The notes: generated by a model from the sequence alone, not told the origin. A stretch of DNA of 64,000 nt from Veillonella parvula DSM 2008 (GCF_000024945.1 NC_013520.1:1503501-1567500); one strand, 5' to 3'. Positions 54,601-63,368 are shown, numbered from the stretch's first letter. A program made the numbers and translations.

Positions 54601-54978
54601 AACCTCTTCAGCATTGGCAATGACTACTGCCGGCTCTTGCCACGCCAACAGTGCTAATGCTCGCATCTGCGCACCTTGGACTTCAAGACTGCGAGCCACA
54701 GTCGTAAAGTCTACATGATCTGTTGTAGGAAATGATAAGACTGGTGCATTAGGCATGAAAAAAGCTAAGTCCCGTTCCCACATCTCCTTATGGTCCTTAT
54801 CATGGACTACGATGACTACAGGTTTTGTAAGACCTGCAGAAAAAGATTGACTTAAGAGGAAACTCTTTTGAGATCCGCTAAGACCATATATGACTGACTT
54901 CCCCTTTCGCTGAAATGCGTTTAGCCCATCCACAAAGGATGGGTTCTGTGAAAGCAGTTTTGTTAATGTATTATCCAT
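51682..54978 (-). CDS. mfd: Transcription-repair coupling factor
   Basis: 1,098 aa. UvrB-like N-terminal modules, RNAP-interaction CarD-like domain (GDYVVHSMHGIGKYIGL), then a RecG-type translocase with Walker A LLAGDVGFGKTEVAMRA, DEEQ box (VVDEEQRFG), SATPIPRTLHMSL and the MRGRVGRSRRRAYAYF motif VI. C-terminal TRCF domain (about 980-1080). It displaces stalled RNA polymerase and recruits UvrA. Start at 54978 with GGTGC only; first gene of its operon. Confidence 0.97.
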   Translation of the reverse strand: MDNTLTKLLSQNPSFVDGLNAFQRKGKSVIYGLSGSQKSFLLSQSFSAGLTKPVVIVVHDKDHKEMWERDLAFFMPNAPVLSFPTTDHVDFTTVARSLEVQGAQMRALALLAWQEPAVVIANAEEVTQYVVSPHYLKGQSLHFALNDAIERDVALEQLVTIGYERVDQVEQRGHFAVRGDILDIYPVNSDHPIRIEFFGDEIDTLRFFSVENQRSIEQIESYTVTPFFLGKSDADSTLLSYVKEGTLIYDEPGRIQEALKKFLKEDPTHRKNHCDWNELQRTVDARNQVAFTFMQQRSIGLTGFNPIGIQGKTMTSFERQIPLLTDEIKQWHRLHHQVVIVLNNQQRREGIERALEGEHIVFTHSDTWIAKPNTVIILNGLLTDGFELPNSHLVVVVEGNIYGQQKRKLRNKPKKGQEINYFTDLTPGDYVVHSMHGIGKYIGLKTIETEGIHRDYIEIAYAGTDKLFLPANNLDQLQKYIGNEGDVPRIHKMGGRDWAKVVTKAKKSIDDLADKLVEIYAQREITEGFAFLPDQPWQQEFEDAFPYEETEDQLQATAEIKESMERPVPMDRLLAGDVGFGKTEVAMRAIFKAVMSGKQVAVLVPTTVLAQQHFQTFLNRFAPFGVKVDVLNRFRTTSEKKQILKGVEDGSIDILIGTHSLLNKKVVFKDLGMLVVDEEQRFGVAQKEKWKEWASNIDVLTLSATPIPRTLHMSLVGVREMSVINTPPEERLPVQTYVVEYDMNLIADAIKRELARGGQVYFVYNRVASINHMGELLESALPGLRYAVAHGQMTGRQIEEIMTDFYEGHYDVLLSTSIIETGLDIPNANTIIIYDADRLGLSQLYQMRGRVGRSRRRAYAYFMYRPDKILSEAAEKRLKAIEEFTELGAGFKLAMRDLEIRGAGNLLGSQQHGNIASVGFGMYVSMLEEAIAKAQNKEVERDVSIDPAIDLEVDAFIDDAYIKDSARKISVYQRLLHIKSKEQLDDMTDELIDRFGTPTDPVDRLLRIAQIKEQARLLGIKSVVRRDKQLTIHWHDDSKMADWDMGAVPEDLWKKMKFMDTKPATLYVSLNGMKGSILTITEAVIKALSHKSPTKEGL

Positions 54979-55165
54979 ACTGCACCATATAGTATTACTA
55001 TGATTGTATTAATTAAATAGTTCTAACTAATATATTATAACATATAACGTAGTAGTTAAATCTGTACCTATCTTGCTATCAGATTGTATGTGTTTATCGA
55101 TATAAATATCCACGTTAATACTTAATTTAGGCAAAAAAAATACACCTCTATAGGTGCAATAAAGT

Positions 55166-55250
55166 TGGTGCGGGAGAAGGGACTTGAACCCCCACGCCGT
55201 AAGGCGCCAGATCCTAAGTCTGGTGCGTCTGCCAATTCCGCCACTCCCGC
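55166..55250 (-). tRNA. tRNA-Leu (anticodon UAG)
   Basis: 85-nt class II tRNA. Acceptor GCGGGAG/CTCCCGC, encoded CCA, long variable arm (GCGCCTTACGGCGT), anticodon stem CCAGA/TCTGG around CTTAGGA giving TAG (reads CUA). A short frame spanning it at 55027-55275 is not a gene. Confidence 0.95.
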
Positions 55251-55515
55251 GTCTCAACTGAAATAATAATATCATGTATGTAATTCATCGTCAATCATTT
55301 TTTTATAAATGACATAAAATTCATACATCGAAAAATATATTCCAAGGAAAATAATTATCTAAACCTTACAATTTACGTAAACCTAAAACAAATTCTAAAT
55401 CTAAAGACTCTTAACTCTACAATTGTATATATATTAACGCTTAACGCCTCATCTAAACCTTAACGCTACAGGTCTCAATCTAAAAGTTCTTACTGATAAT
55501 TAATATTTGCAAAAT
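55251..55515. other. Intergenic stretch, nothing supported
   Basis: AT-rich, with scattered TTAACGC and ATCTAAA words between 55380 and 55490 but no reading frame, promoter or structure that I can support. Confidence 0.5.
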
Positions 55516-55571
55516 AAAAAGAGACTGACCCAGAATCCGAACTACTAGAACCCTGGGTCAGCCTCTTTTTT
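55516..55571 (-). terminator. Strong hairpin ending the riboswitch transcript
   Basis: CTGACCCAG/CTGGGTCAG stem extended through one mismatch by GAG/CTC and A/T tracts. Symmetric enough to work on either strand. It is the first strong terminator after the riboswitch's own terminator, so read-through RNA would end here. Confidence 0.85.
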
Positions 55572-55748
55572 AGGATGATGATGAATAAATGCATGCCCTA
55601 CATTTACCATAAAATATATTAACAGTCATAACATACGTCATGCTGGTAATACCAAGAAGGTAAATCCACCATGACCATAGCACGACAATTAGGTCGTATA
55701 GAACTAAAATCTAAATTAAATATAATACAATTTAGATCCTATAGAACT
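55572..55748 (-). other. Riboswitch-controlled stretch with remnant-size reading frames or a small RNA
   Basis: After the riboswitch terminator the minus strand holds two short frames without a clear SD: a 19-residue one ending HDVCYDC and a 21-residue one with FIHHHPKKEADPGF that runs into the next terminator. An inverted repeat (ATCTAAATT against AATTTAGAT) lies between two copies of TATAGAACTAAAA (plus strand). This may be the residue of a lost B12-regulated gene, a tiny peptide gene, or a small RNA under riboswitch control; the sequence alone does not decide. Confidence 0.4.
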
Positions 55749-55780
55749 AAAAAATCCTTTTTACGGATACGTAAAAAGGA
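55749..55780 (-). terminator. Riboswitch expression-platform terminator
   Basis: Perfect 11-bp stem TCCTTTTTACG/CGTAAAAAGGA with a 4-base loop and six Ts on the minus strand. The 5' arm begins inside CTCC, which can instead pair with the GGAG of the purine-rich stretch just upstream, giving a switchable platform. Confidence 0.85.
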
Positions 55781-55814
55781 GCTATTAACTTCTCCTCCCT
55801 ATCTCTCGTAGGTC

Positions 55815-55985
55815 AAATGGTGAATGTTGAATAGGCAGTTCTCCTGACTCGGCTTCATCGCTCATCTAGCCTTCCCAGTTTCCCAGTGACTTAATTTAGA
55901 CTCGCTCGACCATACAGTGGCGGGACCGTGCTGGCATTTAACCAGCTTCTCTATTATGCTTTTCAGCACCTATTCCCAAATATGA
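55815..55985 (-). ncRNA. Cobalamin riboswitch (adenosylcobalamin-type aptamer)
   Basis: The minus-strand RNA shows the conserved core of the B12 element in order: GGGAATAGGTGCT near the 5' side, GCCAGCACGGTCCCGCCACTG (in two parts), AAGTCACTGG, CTGGGAAGG, GATGAGCGATGAAGCCGAG, then TCAGGAGAACTGCC. It has its own promoter upstream and its own terminator downstream. No B12-related gene of normal size follows; the next genes on this strand are tRNA-Leu and mfd. Confidence 0.93.
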
Positions 55986-56001
55986 TGTTTTCTATGCTTT
56001 T

Positions 56002-56030
56002 ATTCTAACAGTCTAAATTCATTTCGTCAA
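56002..56030 (-). promoter_or_regulatory. Promoter of the cobalamin riboswitch
   Basis: TTGACG (56025-56030), 17-bp spacer, TAGAAT (56002-56007) on the minus strand, about 15-20 bp upstream of the aptamer. A further inverted repeat, ATACGGCA against TGCCGTAT (56031-56082), lies behind it near the end of the efflux operon. Confidence 0.8.
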
Positions 56031-56125
56031 TACGGCAAAAGCATATTTATTAATAAAAAAAAGCTATATAGTTCTGCCGTATTGTTATAACAGAAATTAA
56101 TAATTCAACTAGCTAAAAAACAAAC

Positions 56126-57241
56126 TTATCCCACACGATTTCTAAACAACCACCCCGCCATTGACATAGTAACAATAGTTAATATAATCATAGGAATAAA
56201 GTTAAACCAAATATCCGTCAATCCTGCACCTTCTAGATAAATTCTGCGCATTGCCTCAACAGAAAACCGCATAGGATTTCCATATGTAAGATATTGCAAT
56301 ATTTTCGGCATATTATGTACAGGTGTGATTAATCCGGACAATAAGGCTAGTGGAAAAAGAAAGACAAAAACATATACGAGAACTTGCTGCATATTTTTTG
56401 CAATAGCCGAAATAGATAATCCCAATCCAATACTACTACTTATAAACGTAAACAACACGGCATACACAAGAAATATATTGCCCCGAAATGGAACTTTAAA
56501 CCAAAACATGGCTATTAATAACAATACAGTACTTTGAAACAGTCCTATTATCATGGGTGGTATAGACTTTGCAATCAAAATTTGCATAGATGATACGGGC
56601 GTCACCAATAATTGATCAAAGGTCCCCTGCTCTCGTTCTCTCGCCACAGATAAGCCCCCCAGCATGATAACTTGTGTCATACTGATCAATATAACGAGAC
56701 CTGTCAAGAAAGTCCAGGAAGACTGCTGATTTTCATTGTACCAGGTACGAGATTCAATCGTGATTCCCTTATACTCAACACCTAACCAAGTCTGATTGAA
56801 TTGAGAAATGATTTGCCCCATATAGGCTGCGGCAAGACCTGAAGTCATTGTATTCGTTCCATTTACAATAACAGTAATAGATGTAGGTTGTTTATGCTTT
56901 AAGTTTTCTTCAAAATCCTGAGGTATGATAACCGCCATAATAACCTTGTTGGAGTCTATTAATGGTGCGATTATATCCGGAGAGTTCACAGATTGATACA
57001 GTTCAAAAACACCGGATGAATTAATAGTCGATTCTAATGCAGCTGCGGTCTGCGTATGACTTTCATCAATCAATACATAGGGAACCTTGTTGAGATTATA
57101 GGTTGCGGCATAACCGAAAAGGAACCCTTGAATAAGAACCGGTAACAGTAAGATTATACGAGTTTTCGGATCTTTGAAGGTGGCTAATAGCTCTTTCCAT
57201 ATGATAGCAACAATTTGGTTCCAGTACAGGCGCCAATTCAT
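56126..57241 (-). CDS. ABC-2 type efflux permease (YhhJ-like), second subunit
   Basis: 371 aa. The frame opens at 57289, but the ATG at 57241 has AAGGTGG upstream and overlaps the previous stop as TAATG. One N-terminal helix, a ~150-residue periplasmic loop, then five C-terminal helices. The ABC-2 motif VAREREQGTFDQLLVTPV is intact. Last gene of the five-gene export operon; forms the membrane pore with its neighbour. Confidence 0.9.
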   Translation of the reverse strand: MNWRLYWNQIVAIIWKELLATFKDPKTRIILLLPVLIQGFLFGYAATYNLNKVPYVLIDESHTQTAAALESTINSSGVFELYQSVNSPDIIAPLIDSNKVIMAVIIPQDFEENLKHKQPTSITVIVNGTNTMTSGLAAAYMGQIISQFNQTWLGVEYKGITIESRTWYNENQQSSWTFLTGLVILISMTQVIMLGGLSVAREREQGTFDQLLVTPVSSMQILIAKSIPPMIIGLFQSTVLLLIAMFWFKVPFRGNIFLVYAVLFTFISSSIGLGLSISAIAKNMQQVLVYVFVFLFPLALLSGLITPVHNMPKILQYLTYGNPMRFSVEAMRRIYLEGAGLTDIWFNFIPMIILTIVTMSMAGWLFRNRVG

Positions 57242-58353
57242 TATTCCACCTTCTTCCGCGTAATATAAATCGTCAATATTGTAAAGCAAATAGCAAACCC
57301 AGATAATACAACGCTATTTTTAATGATCAAATACCAGTTATTTCCACCGAGAAACAATGATTTTAGTAATTCTAAAAAATATGTAGGAGGTAAAAGCCGT
57401 GAAATATATTGAATCACCACAGGTTGTGAATGTGGATCAAATAAAAACCCCGTCAATATCAACGCCGGTAAAAAACTGGTAAGTAACGCCATTTGACAAG
57501 CTAAGAACTGTTTCTTCGTAAACGCAGATATAAGTAGTCCCATATTTAAGGAAACAATCAAATACAATGTGGACACGATGCAGATGATCCATAAGGAACC
57601 ACGCATAGGTACTTCATAAAAGAAATACGAAACACCGAGGCAAAACAACAGCCCCAACATGGCCAATACATAATAAGGCACTACCTTAGCCAAAATAATT
57701 TCAATAGGCTTAACTGGTGTAACAAATAAAGCCTCGAAAGTACCACGTTCCCATTCTCTAGCCATAACGACAGCCGTAAGAAAAACGGATACAATCGTCA
57801 TGATAATCATGATGAGCCCGGGAATCAAAAACCAGGTACTCGTATTTGCCTCATTAAACCACATACGATGGTTCATTGTTATATATCCACCACGTAACAT
57901 AAACGGAATATTCTTAACGGCCCATAAATTAATAGCTGAGTTTACATAACTTTCTATGCTCATCGCTACCGAAGTATCGACACCGTAGTAGATTCCCTGT
58001 ACCTTTCCTTGTCCGCGCATAACTTGAGACGAAAAATCCTGTGGAATCACCAGTATAGCATCTACCTTTCGTTTTTCTAGCAATAGTTCCGCCGTCTTTC
58101 TATCGCGAACCGCTATAGGTTGAAAGTACTCAGAGCCGTATAAGGAGTCATACACACTTTGGGTCATCGAATCTTGACGTTCCATAACCACTGCTATCGG
58201 CACGTGTTTAACATCCAAAGTAACCCCTGAACCGATGAGGATAATAAGTAGTATCGGTAGCACAACCCCCAACAAAATAGTGCTGGGGTCGCGCAATACT
58301 TGTAAGTTTTCCTTATATACCAATGAGGAAAACCGTCTTATAAATCCGTTCAT
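57241..58353 (-). CDS. ABC-2 type efflux permease, first subunit
   Basis: 370 aa, same layout as its neighbour: one N-terminal helix, large periplasmic domain, C-terminal helices, and MAREWERGTFEALFVTPVKP. The ATG overlaps the ATPase stop by four bases. Paired YhhJ-like permeases are normal for this type of exporter. Confidence 0.9.
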   Translation of the reverse strand: MNGFIRRFSSLVYKENLQVLRDPSTILLGVVLPILLIILIGSGVTLDVKHVPIAVVMERQDSMTQSVYDSLYGSEYFQPIAVRDRKTAELLLEKRKVDAILVIPQDFSSQVMRGQGKVQGIYYGVDTSVAMSIESYVNSAINLWAVKNIPFMLRGGYITMNHRMWFNEANTSTWFLIPGLIMIIMTIVSVFLTAVVMAREWERGTFEALFVTPVKPIEIILAKVVPYYVLAMLGLLFCLGVSYFFYEVPMRGSLWIICIVSTLYLIVSLNMGLLISAFTKKQFLACQMALLTSFLPALILTGFLFDPHSQPVVIQYISRLLPPTYFLELLKSLFLGGNNWYLIIKNSVVLSGFAICFTILTIYITRKKVE

Positions 58354-60149
58354 ACGTCCTCCTCCTGTTCCCGTTTTTCCAGTATGACGGAGATAAACGC
58401 TTCATCCATAGTACAAGTCTCGTCGCCAGCAGTCCGTCTAACCTCATCATGTGTTCCTAGCACAACGAGTTTCCCTGCATCCTGAATCATAATACGGTCA
58501 CAATATTCCGATTCATCCATAAAATGAGTCGTAATAATAATCGTTGTTCCTCGATTTGATAAAGAAGTAATCTGTCTCCAGAAATTACGCCGTGTAAGAG
58601 GATCAATACCACTTGTGGGCTCATCCAAGAAAAGAATTTTAGGCTCATGCATTAGCGCAGCTGCCATGGACAAGCGCTGTTTATAACCACCGGGCAAATC
58701 ACCGGCTATCATATCTCTCACATCGTTCAGATGAAACTCCTTAATAACAGCTTCTATTCGATTATCCTTTTTTTGACCGTACAAACCATACACACCAGCA
58801 AAAAATTCTAGATTTTCCATAACGGACAAATTGCCGTACAAAGAAAACTTTTGCGCTACATAGCCAAAATTGCTTCTTGCCGCCGTACGAGATTTAACGA
58901 CATCAACACCAGCTACACGTAAATCACCGCTCGTTACAGGTAATAAGCCACACAACATACGAAATGTCGTCGTCTTGCCGGCTCCGTTTGGTCCAAGCAA
59001 TCCGAATACTTCTCCGCGCTGCACCGTAAATGATGTATTAGCTACCGCCGTAAAATCACCGAATGTTCTCACCAAATGAGATACAGAAATTTCTACTGGA
59101 CGCTCAACCATTTCATTTGGGGACAACAAACGCTTTCGTTCTTTCTCTATCGCACTTTCATCCAAATCCATATCGATAGCATCTAAAAGGGAAGTCCCCT
59201 GTTTCGAAGTAAACTCATCCTCTTTTAACAGCATCATAAAGGTATCTTCCAAACGGCTCTGAACTGGTTGTTCCTCCATACCGTACTCATTAAGCCATGG
59301 AATCGAAAGCATTTCTTTTGTTTTTATGTACCTCACGGCACCGGCCTCCGGAACTGCATCCGCCACACATTTTCTATCATCCATCAATGCGGCCTGTACA
59401 TTTCGCATGCTCAATGACTTCGGAATTTTTACCTGAAAGCATCGCCCCTCAGACATTTGAGTCAATTCATTCGGTGTCCCAGTTGCTAAAAACCGCCCTT
59501 TATTAAGGACGAAAACATCTTTACAACGCTCCGCCTCATCTAAGTATGCAGTACTAACAAGTACGCTGATTCCATCTGTACGTACTAACGACTCTAAAAT
59601 CTCCCATAACTCTCGCCTTGAAAATGGATCGACCCCTACGGTAGGCTCATCAAGCAATAATAACTCTGGAGATCGTACAAGTGTACAAGCCAGGCTGAGT
59701 TTTTGCTTCATACCACCCGATAATTTACCGGCAGGACGCTTCGTAAATTTTGCTAGCCCCGTCATATGCAGTAATTTTTCGAACCGTTCCGTTCTCTCCC
59801 CCAAAGGGATACCATGTAAATCTGCATAGAGATTCATGTTTTCACTGACGGATAATTCCTCATAAAGCCCAAACTTCTGAGGCATATAACTGAGTTTATC
59901 TTGAACTTCCTGCGAATATACTTTCACATTCATTCCAAGGACATCTAAAGAGCCGGACGTGGAGTCCAACAAACCGGCTATCAACCGGATAAGCGTTGTT
60001 TTTCCCGCACCATCCGGTCCCACTAATGCCGTTAAACAACCTTTCCGAATTTTAAAATCCAGATAGTCCAATGCTATTTTAGGAGCAGCTCCAACAATAG
60101 GAAATTCTTTATATAATTGTGACGCTTTGATTGCATATACATCATTCAC
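58350..60149 (-). CDS. Fused double ABC ATPase of the efflux system (YbhF/RbbA-like)
   Basis: 599 aa with two complete nucleotide-binding domains. Domain 1 (about 1-235): GPDGAGKTT, LSGGMKQKL, LLLLDEPTVGVD. Domain 2 (about 345-590): GPNGAGKTT, LPGGYKQRLS (Pro in place of the usual Ser), ILFLDEPTSGID. No membrane helices, unlike RbbA. It energises the two permeases. Confidence 0.92.
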   Translation of the reverse strand: MNDVYAIKASQLYKEFPIVGAAPKIALDYLDFKIRKGCLTALVGPDGAGKTTLIRLIAGLLDSTSGSLDVLGMNVKVYSQEVQDKLSYMPQKFGLYEELSVSENMNLYADLHGIPLGERTERFEKLLHMTGLAKFTKRPAGKLSGGMKQKLSLACTLVRSPELLLLDEPTVGVDPFSRRELWEILESLVRTDGISVLVSTAYLDEAERCKDVFVLNKGRFLATGTPNELTQMSEGRCFQVKIPKSLSMRNVQAALMDDRKCVADAVPEAGAVRYIKTKEMLSIPWLNEYGMEEQPVQSRLEDTFMMLLKEDEFTSKQGTSLLDAIDMDLDESAIEKERKRLLSPNEMVERPVEISVSHLVRTFGDFTAVANTSFTVQRGEVFGLLGPNGAGKTTTFRMLCGLLPVTSGDLRVAGVDVVKSRTAARSNFGYVAQKFSLYGNLSVMENLEFFAGVYGLYGQKKDNRIEAVIKEFHLNDVRDMIAGDLPGGYKQRLSMAAALMHEPKILFLDEPTSGIDPLTRRNFWRQITSLSNRGTTIIITTHFMDESEYCDRIMIQDAGKLVVLGTHDEVRRTAGDETCTMDEAFISVILEKREQEEDV

Positions 60150-60158
60150 CGCACACCT

Positions 60159-61205
60159 CTATATATCAATGGAAACAGTGGCAGGCATTCCTAAACGAAG
60201 GCGATTATTTGGGTCATCCACATATACCCGCACTTCATACACAAGGGTAGTACGCACATCTTCCGTTTCTACCGATTTAGGGGTAAATTCCGCTACGGAG
60301 GAAATATATCCGATTGTGCCGTGAATCGGTTCGTTCTTATATGTATCCGTTGTTACATTTGCTGCCATACCATTATAAATTTTCCCTAAATCTCGTTCGT
60401 TCACATATACACGAACCCACTTTTTGGTATTCTCAGCCAACTTAAATACAGGTGTACTCGGTGAAGCCATATCACCGACCTGTAATAATCGGGCCGTTAT
60501 AACACCATCTATAGGAGCCGTTAATACAGTTTGGTTTAACAAAAACTCCTGACGAGCCAATTCACTTTTCATCGAATCCAATTGTGCTTGGGCCTGTGCT
60601 ATATCTTCCTGTCTTGGCCCTGCGACAGCTAAATTGTATGCTTGCTGAGCCTCATTTAATTTGGCTTCCGATACTTTCACCTTCGCCTGTATATCATCTA
60701 CAGACTGTCGACTGACGGCCTTACCATTTGAAGCATTATATGATTTTTGTAACTTCTCTGCTTCTTGTTTCGATTGAGCTAATGCAGCTTCTGCAGATGT
60801 AACTCGTGCCGATGCTTGAGCGATTTCTTCTGGTCTACTACCTGCTTGCAACTTGGCCACTATAGCTTCCTGTGCCGCAATGGTAGCCTTAGCCTGCTGT
60901 ACAGCAAGATTCAATTCATCAGAATGTAAATACCCCAAAATCTGTCCTTGGCTCACGACCGCACCTTCATCCACTAACAGGCTGGCAATCCGATCACTTC
61001 CCCGAAATGCAACATTCACTTCCCGCAGATTCACATTACCTTGCAACACGATGTGATGAGAGGCCATGTACGCTTCGTATTGATTATAAGCATAATATCC
61101 TACGCCACCCAAAATTATTAGAAAAGCAATCATTATACCTACGCACTTTTTTTTATTATTCGCCATCCAACGTTTAAGGACATCAAGTTTCTCTTTCATA
61201 ATCAT
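60159..61205 (-). CDS. HlyD-type periplasmic adaptor
   Basis: 348 aa. N-terminal anchor (about 21-40) after a basic stretch, biotinyl-lipoyl-like halves (GNVNLREVNVAFRGSDRIAS and FLLNQTVLTAPIDGVITARL), an alpha hairpin with coiled coil (about 100-210), and a C-terminal barrel. It links the inner-membrane ABC complex to the outer-membrane factor encoded directly upstream. Its start lies 15 bp after that gene's stop. Confidence 0.92.
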   Translation of the reverse strand: MIMKEKLDVLKRWMANNKKKCVGIMIAFLIILGGVGYYAYNQYEAYMASHHIVLQGNVNLREVNVAFRGSDRIASLLVDEGAVVSQGQILGYLHSDELNLAVQQAKATIAAQEAIVAKLQAGSRPEEIAQASARVTSAEAALAQSKQEAEKLQKSYNASNGKAVSRQSVDDIQAKVKVSEAKLNEAQQAYNLAVAGPRQEDIAQAQAQLDSMKSELARQEFLLNQTVLTAPIDGVITARLLQVGDMASPSTPVFKLAENTKKWVRVYVNERDLGKIYNGMAANVTTDTYKNEPIHGTIGYISSVAEFTPKSVETEDVRTTLVYEVRVYVDDPNNRLRLGMPATVSIDI

Positions 61206-61220
61206 TCCCCGTTTCTCACA

Positions 61221-62921
61221 CTATTTCTTAGCATGCGAATCCGCCTCTGCCTCCTGATCCATGTCCATGGCTTCCCAACCACCGCCTAAGGATTTGAATA
61301 AACGAACGGTATCAGCAAACTCTTGCCCCCGACTCATGATATATTGCCGCCTTGCAGACAATACATTTCTTCGTGCATCAAGAACACTTAAGTAATCGCT
61401 AAGACCGGAGTCAAAATTGGTTTGCGCCAAAGATTCTGCTTGCTGTGCAGATTCTACAGCAGATTTCAATTCCTCAGACTTAATATGATCCTGAGATGCA
61501 TCCGTCACCGCATTTCGGACCTCCCCTACAGCTTTCAAAACAGTCTCTTCGTAAAGTGCCAAGTATTCCTGTTCCTTTTCCGTTTGTACTTTTATATTCT
61601 TACGAATAGCACCGGCATTGAAAATAGGCATAGTGATAGATGGTCCTATTCCTATCATTTTACCAATAGCTGAAATAAGACCTCCCGATGAAAACGACTC
61701 CAAGCCTATACTGCCATTTAATGAAAATCTAGGCTTAAGGTCAGACTTTGCAGCCTTGGTTTTCTGTTGTTGTGCCGCAATACGTCGTTCCGCCGCCTGA
61801 ATATCGGGCCGTTGTCGTAAAGCTTCCGCCGGTATGCCAATAAACATGTGTGGATCCACCGTAGGTAATGAAGTATTTTCCATCAATAACCCGTCAATCT
61901 CGCCTGGAACTGTTCCTGTCAATATAGAAAGAGCAGACATTGTGGAAGCTATATTTTTCTTTAATGAAGGAATCTCCGCTTGAGTCTGAGATAATGCATA
62001 TGTAGCCTGTTGTACAGGTAATTCGTTGATAATACCAGACTGATAATTTATCTTAATCAGTTCCAACGCTTCCTGCTGACGCTTCACATCCTCTTCCGTT
62101 ATGCGCAATTGCTCCTGTAAAGTTCTTAACGACATATACTGTAATGCTGTTTCCGCGCTCAATGATACCCAGGTGGAATATAAATCCGCCTGTGATGCTT
62201 GTAACGAATTTGATGCAGCACGTGATTTTGCTTTTTGTCTCCCGAATATATCAATTTCCCATCGCGCATCAATTCCCAATTTACCGGTTTCTACATTTCT
62301 CGTCATCTTATCAGGTATAGGCAAATTATTTATCGCTTCTTGGTCCGAATCCCATTCGCCTTGCCCTCTATTAGCCGACCATGAACCGGAAGCATCTAGC
62401 CAAGGTAATCGTTGTGCTTCAGCAATTCCCAACTGTAACCGCCCTTGTCTAACTCGAGAACGAGCTACCTCTAACTGCCGATTATTTTTGAGTGTCAAAT
62501 CAATTAATTGATCCAATACAGGATCATTAAAAACCTTCCACCAATGGGCTAATTCTTCTTCACTGACCGCTTTTCCTTCTACAACCTCATACGGTAACGG
62601 ATGTTTTCCCGCTTCTTCTACCCAAAAATGTTCATTTAATTCTTTAGTTGCTTTTTGTTTCTCTGAAAGCTTAGGCTCTTCAGCAGCAGTGCTCTTTTTC
62701 TTCTTTTTTTTGCCATCCTTGTAATACGATGCAATAACAGGACTGCCTTGGTCAGAATCGTCAACAGTTTTTTCAGACCTATGCTGTACTGTCGTATTAT
62801 CTCGACTCATTCGATTCGCATCGCCGTTTGATTGACTAAAACTGACGCCCGCGCTAGCACTCCAAGCCCCTAATGCTAAACATATATAAACAATTAAAAG
62901 TTGTTTTCTATTCGTCATCAT
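61221..62921 (-). CDS. Outer-membrane efflux factor (TolC/NodT-type)
   Basis: 566 aa. Signal peptide (about 1-25) without a lipobox Cys, so unlike many NodT proteins it is probably not a lipoprotein. A long polar N-terminal stretch with a Lys run (KKKKKKS) precedes two repeated OEP domains (about 120-330 and 340-545). These contain RPDIQAAERRIAAQQQKTKA and DSGLSDYLSVLDARRNVLSA, the usual periplasmic helix signatures. First gene of the operon: complete outer-membrane, adaptor, ATPase, permease pair. Substrate unknown. Confidence 0.9.
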   Translation of the reverse strand: MMTNRKQLLIVYICLALGAWSASAGVSFSQSNGDANRMSRDNTTVQHRSEKTVDDSDQGSPVIASYYKDGKKKKKKSTAAEEPKLSEKQKATKELNEHFWVEEAGKHPLPYEVVEGKAVSEEELAHWWKVFNDPVLDQLIDLTLKNNRQLEVARSRVRQGRLQLGIAEAQRLPWLDASGSWSANRGQGEWDSDQEAINNLPIPDKMTRNVETGKLGIDARWEIDIFGRQKAKSRAASNSLQASQADLYSTWVSLSAETALQYMSLRTLQEQLRITEEDVKRQQEALELIKINYQSGIINELPVQQATYALSQTQAEIPSLKKNIASTMSALSILTGTVPGEIDGLLMENTSLPTVDPHMFIGIPAEALRQRPDIQAAERRIAAQQQKTKAAKSDLKPRFSLNGSIGLESFSSGGLISAIGKMIGIGPSITMPIFNAGAIRKNIKVQTEKEQEYLALYEETVLKAVGEVRNAVTDASQDHIKSEELKSAVESAQQAESLAQTNFDSGLSDYLSVLDARRNVLSARRQYIMSRGQEFADTVRLFKSLGGGWEAMDMDQEAEADSHAKK

Positions 62922-63089
62922 AGCAAACCTCTTTTCATTTCCATATATATCAGTATCATTGTATGTTCATCTTATAATATAAAACCATTATGTATCAATA
63001 ATATGAAGTATCATTTTAATCTAACTTGAGTTTTATCAAACTTTCACATAAAATAAAAATGTATTAATATAATTCAAGTGGAGGCGATT

Positions 63090-63368
63090 ATGTATATCGG
63101 TGAAATCATTAAAAGCTATCGCGAACAACATAATATGACGATCGAAGAATTCGCAAACAAATCGAATCTAAGTCAAGCAGAAATCAACCAATTGGAAGAA
63201 TTATTTCAAAGCGATGGAACAACACCTTATCCTGTTGCAATGCGACAAATTAAAAGTATAGCTGAAGCCATCGAACAGCCAATCCCCATCATTATGAATC
63301 TTATTTCTGCAGATCAAGAAATTGTCGTTAACGTAGTAGCTGAATCAGATCAGCCACATGCGAAATAA
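63090..63368 (+). CDS. Small XRE-family HTH regulator
   Basis: 92 aa from the ATG at 63090 (GGAGG five bases upstream; the GTG four codons earlier is inside the SD region). HTH_XRE layout: GEIIKSYREQHNMTIEEFAN, then NLSQAEINQLEEL, then a capping helix. Divergent from the efflux operon across ~170 bp, so it could regulate that operon, but this is only positional. Ends at a good terminator. Confidence 0.85.
   Translation: MYIGEIIKSYREQHNMTIEEFANKSNLSQAEINQLEELFQSDGTTPYPVAMRQIKSIAEAIEQPIPIIMNLISADQEIVVNVVAESDQPHAK

Noticed and set aside
55027..55275. 82-residue reading frame on the minus strand
   Set aside because: It runs across the tRNA-Leu gene and has no SD; the tRNA explains the sequence.
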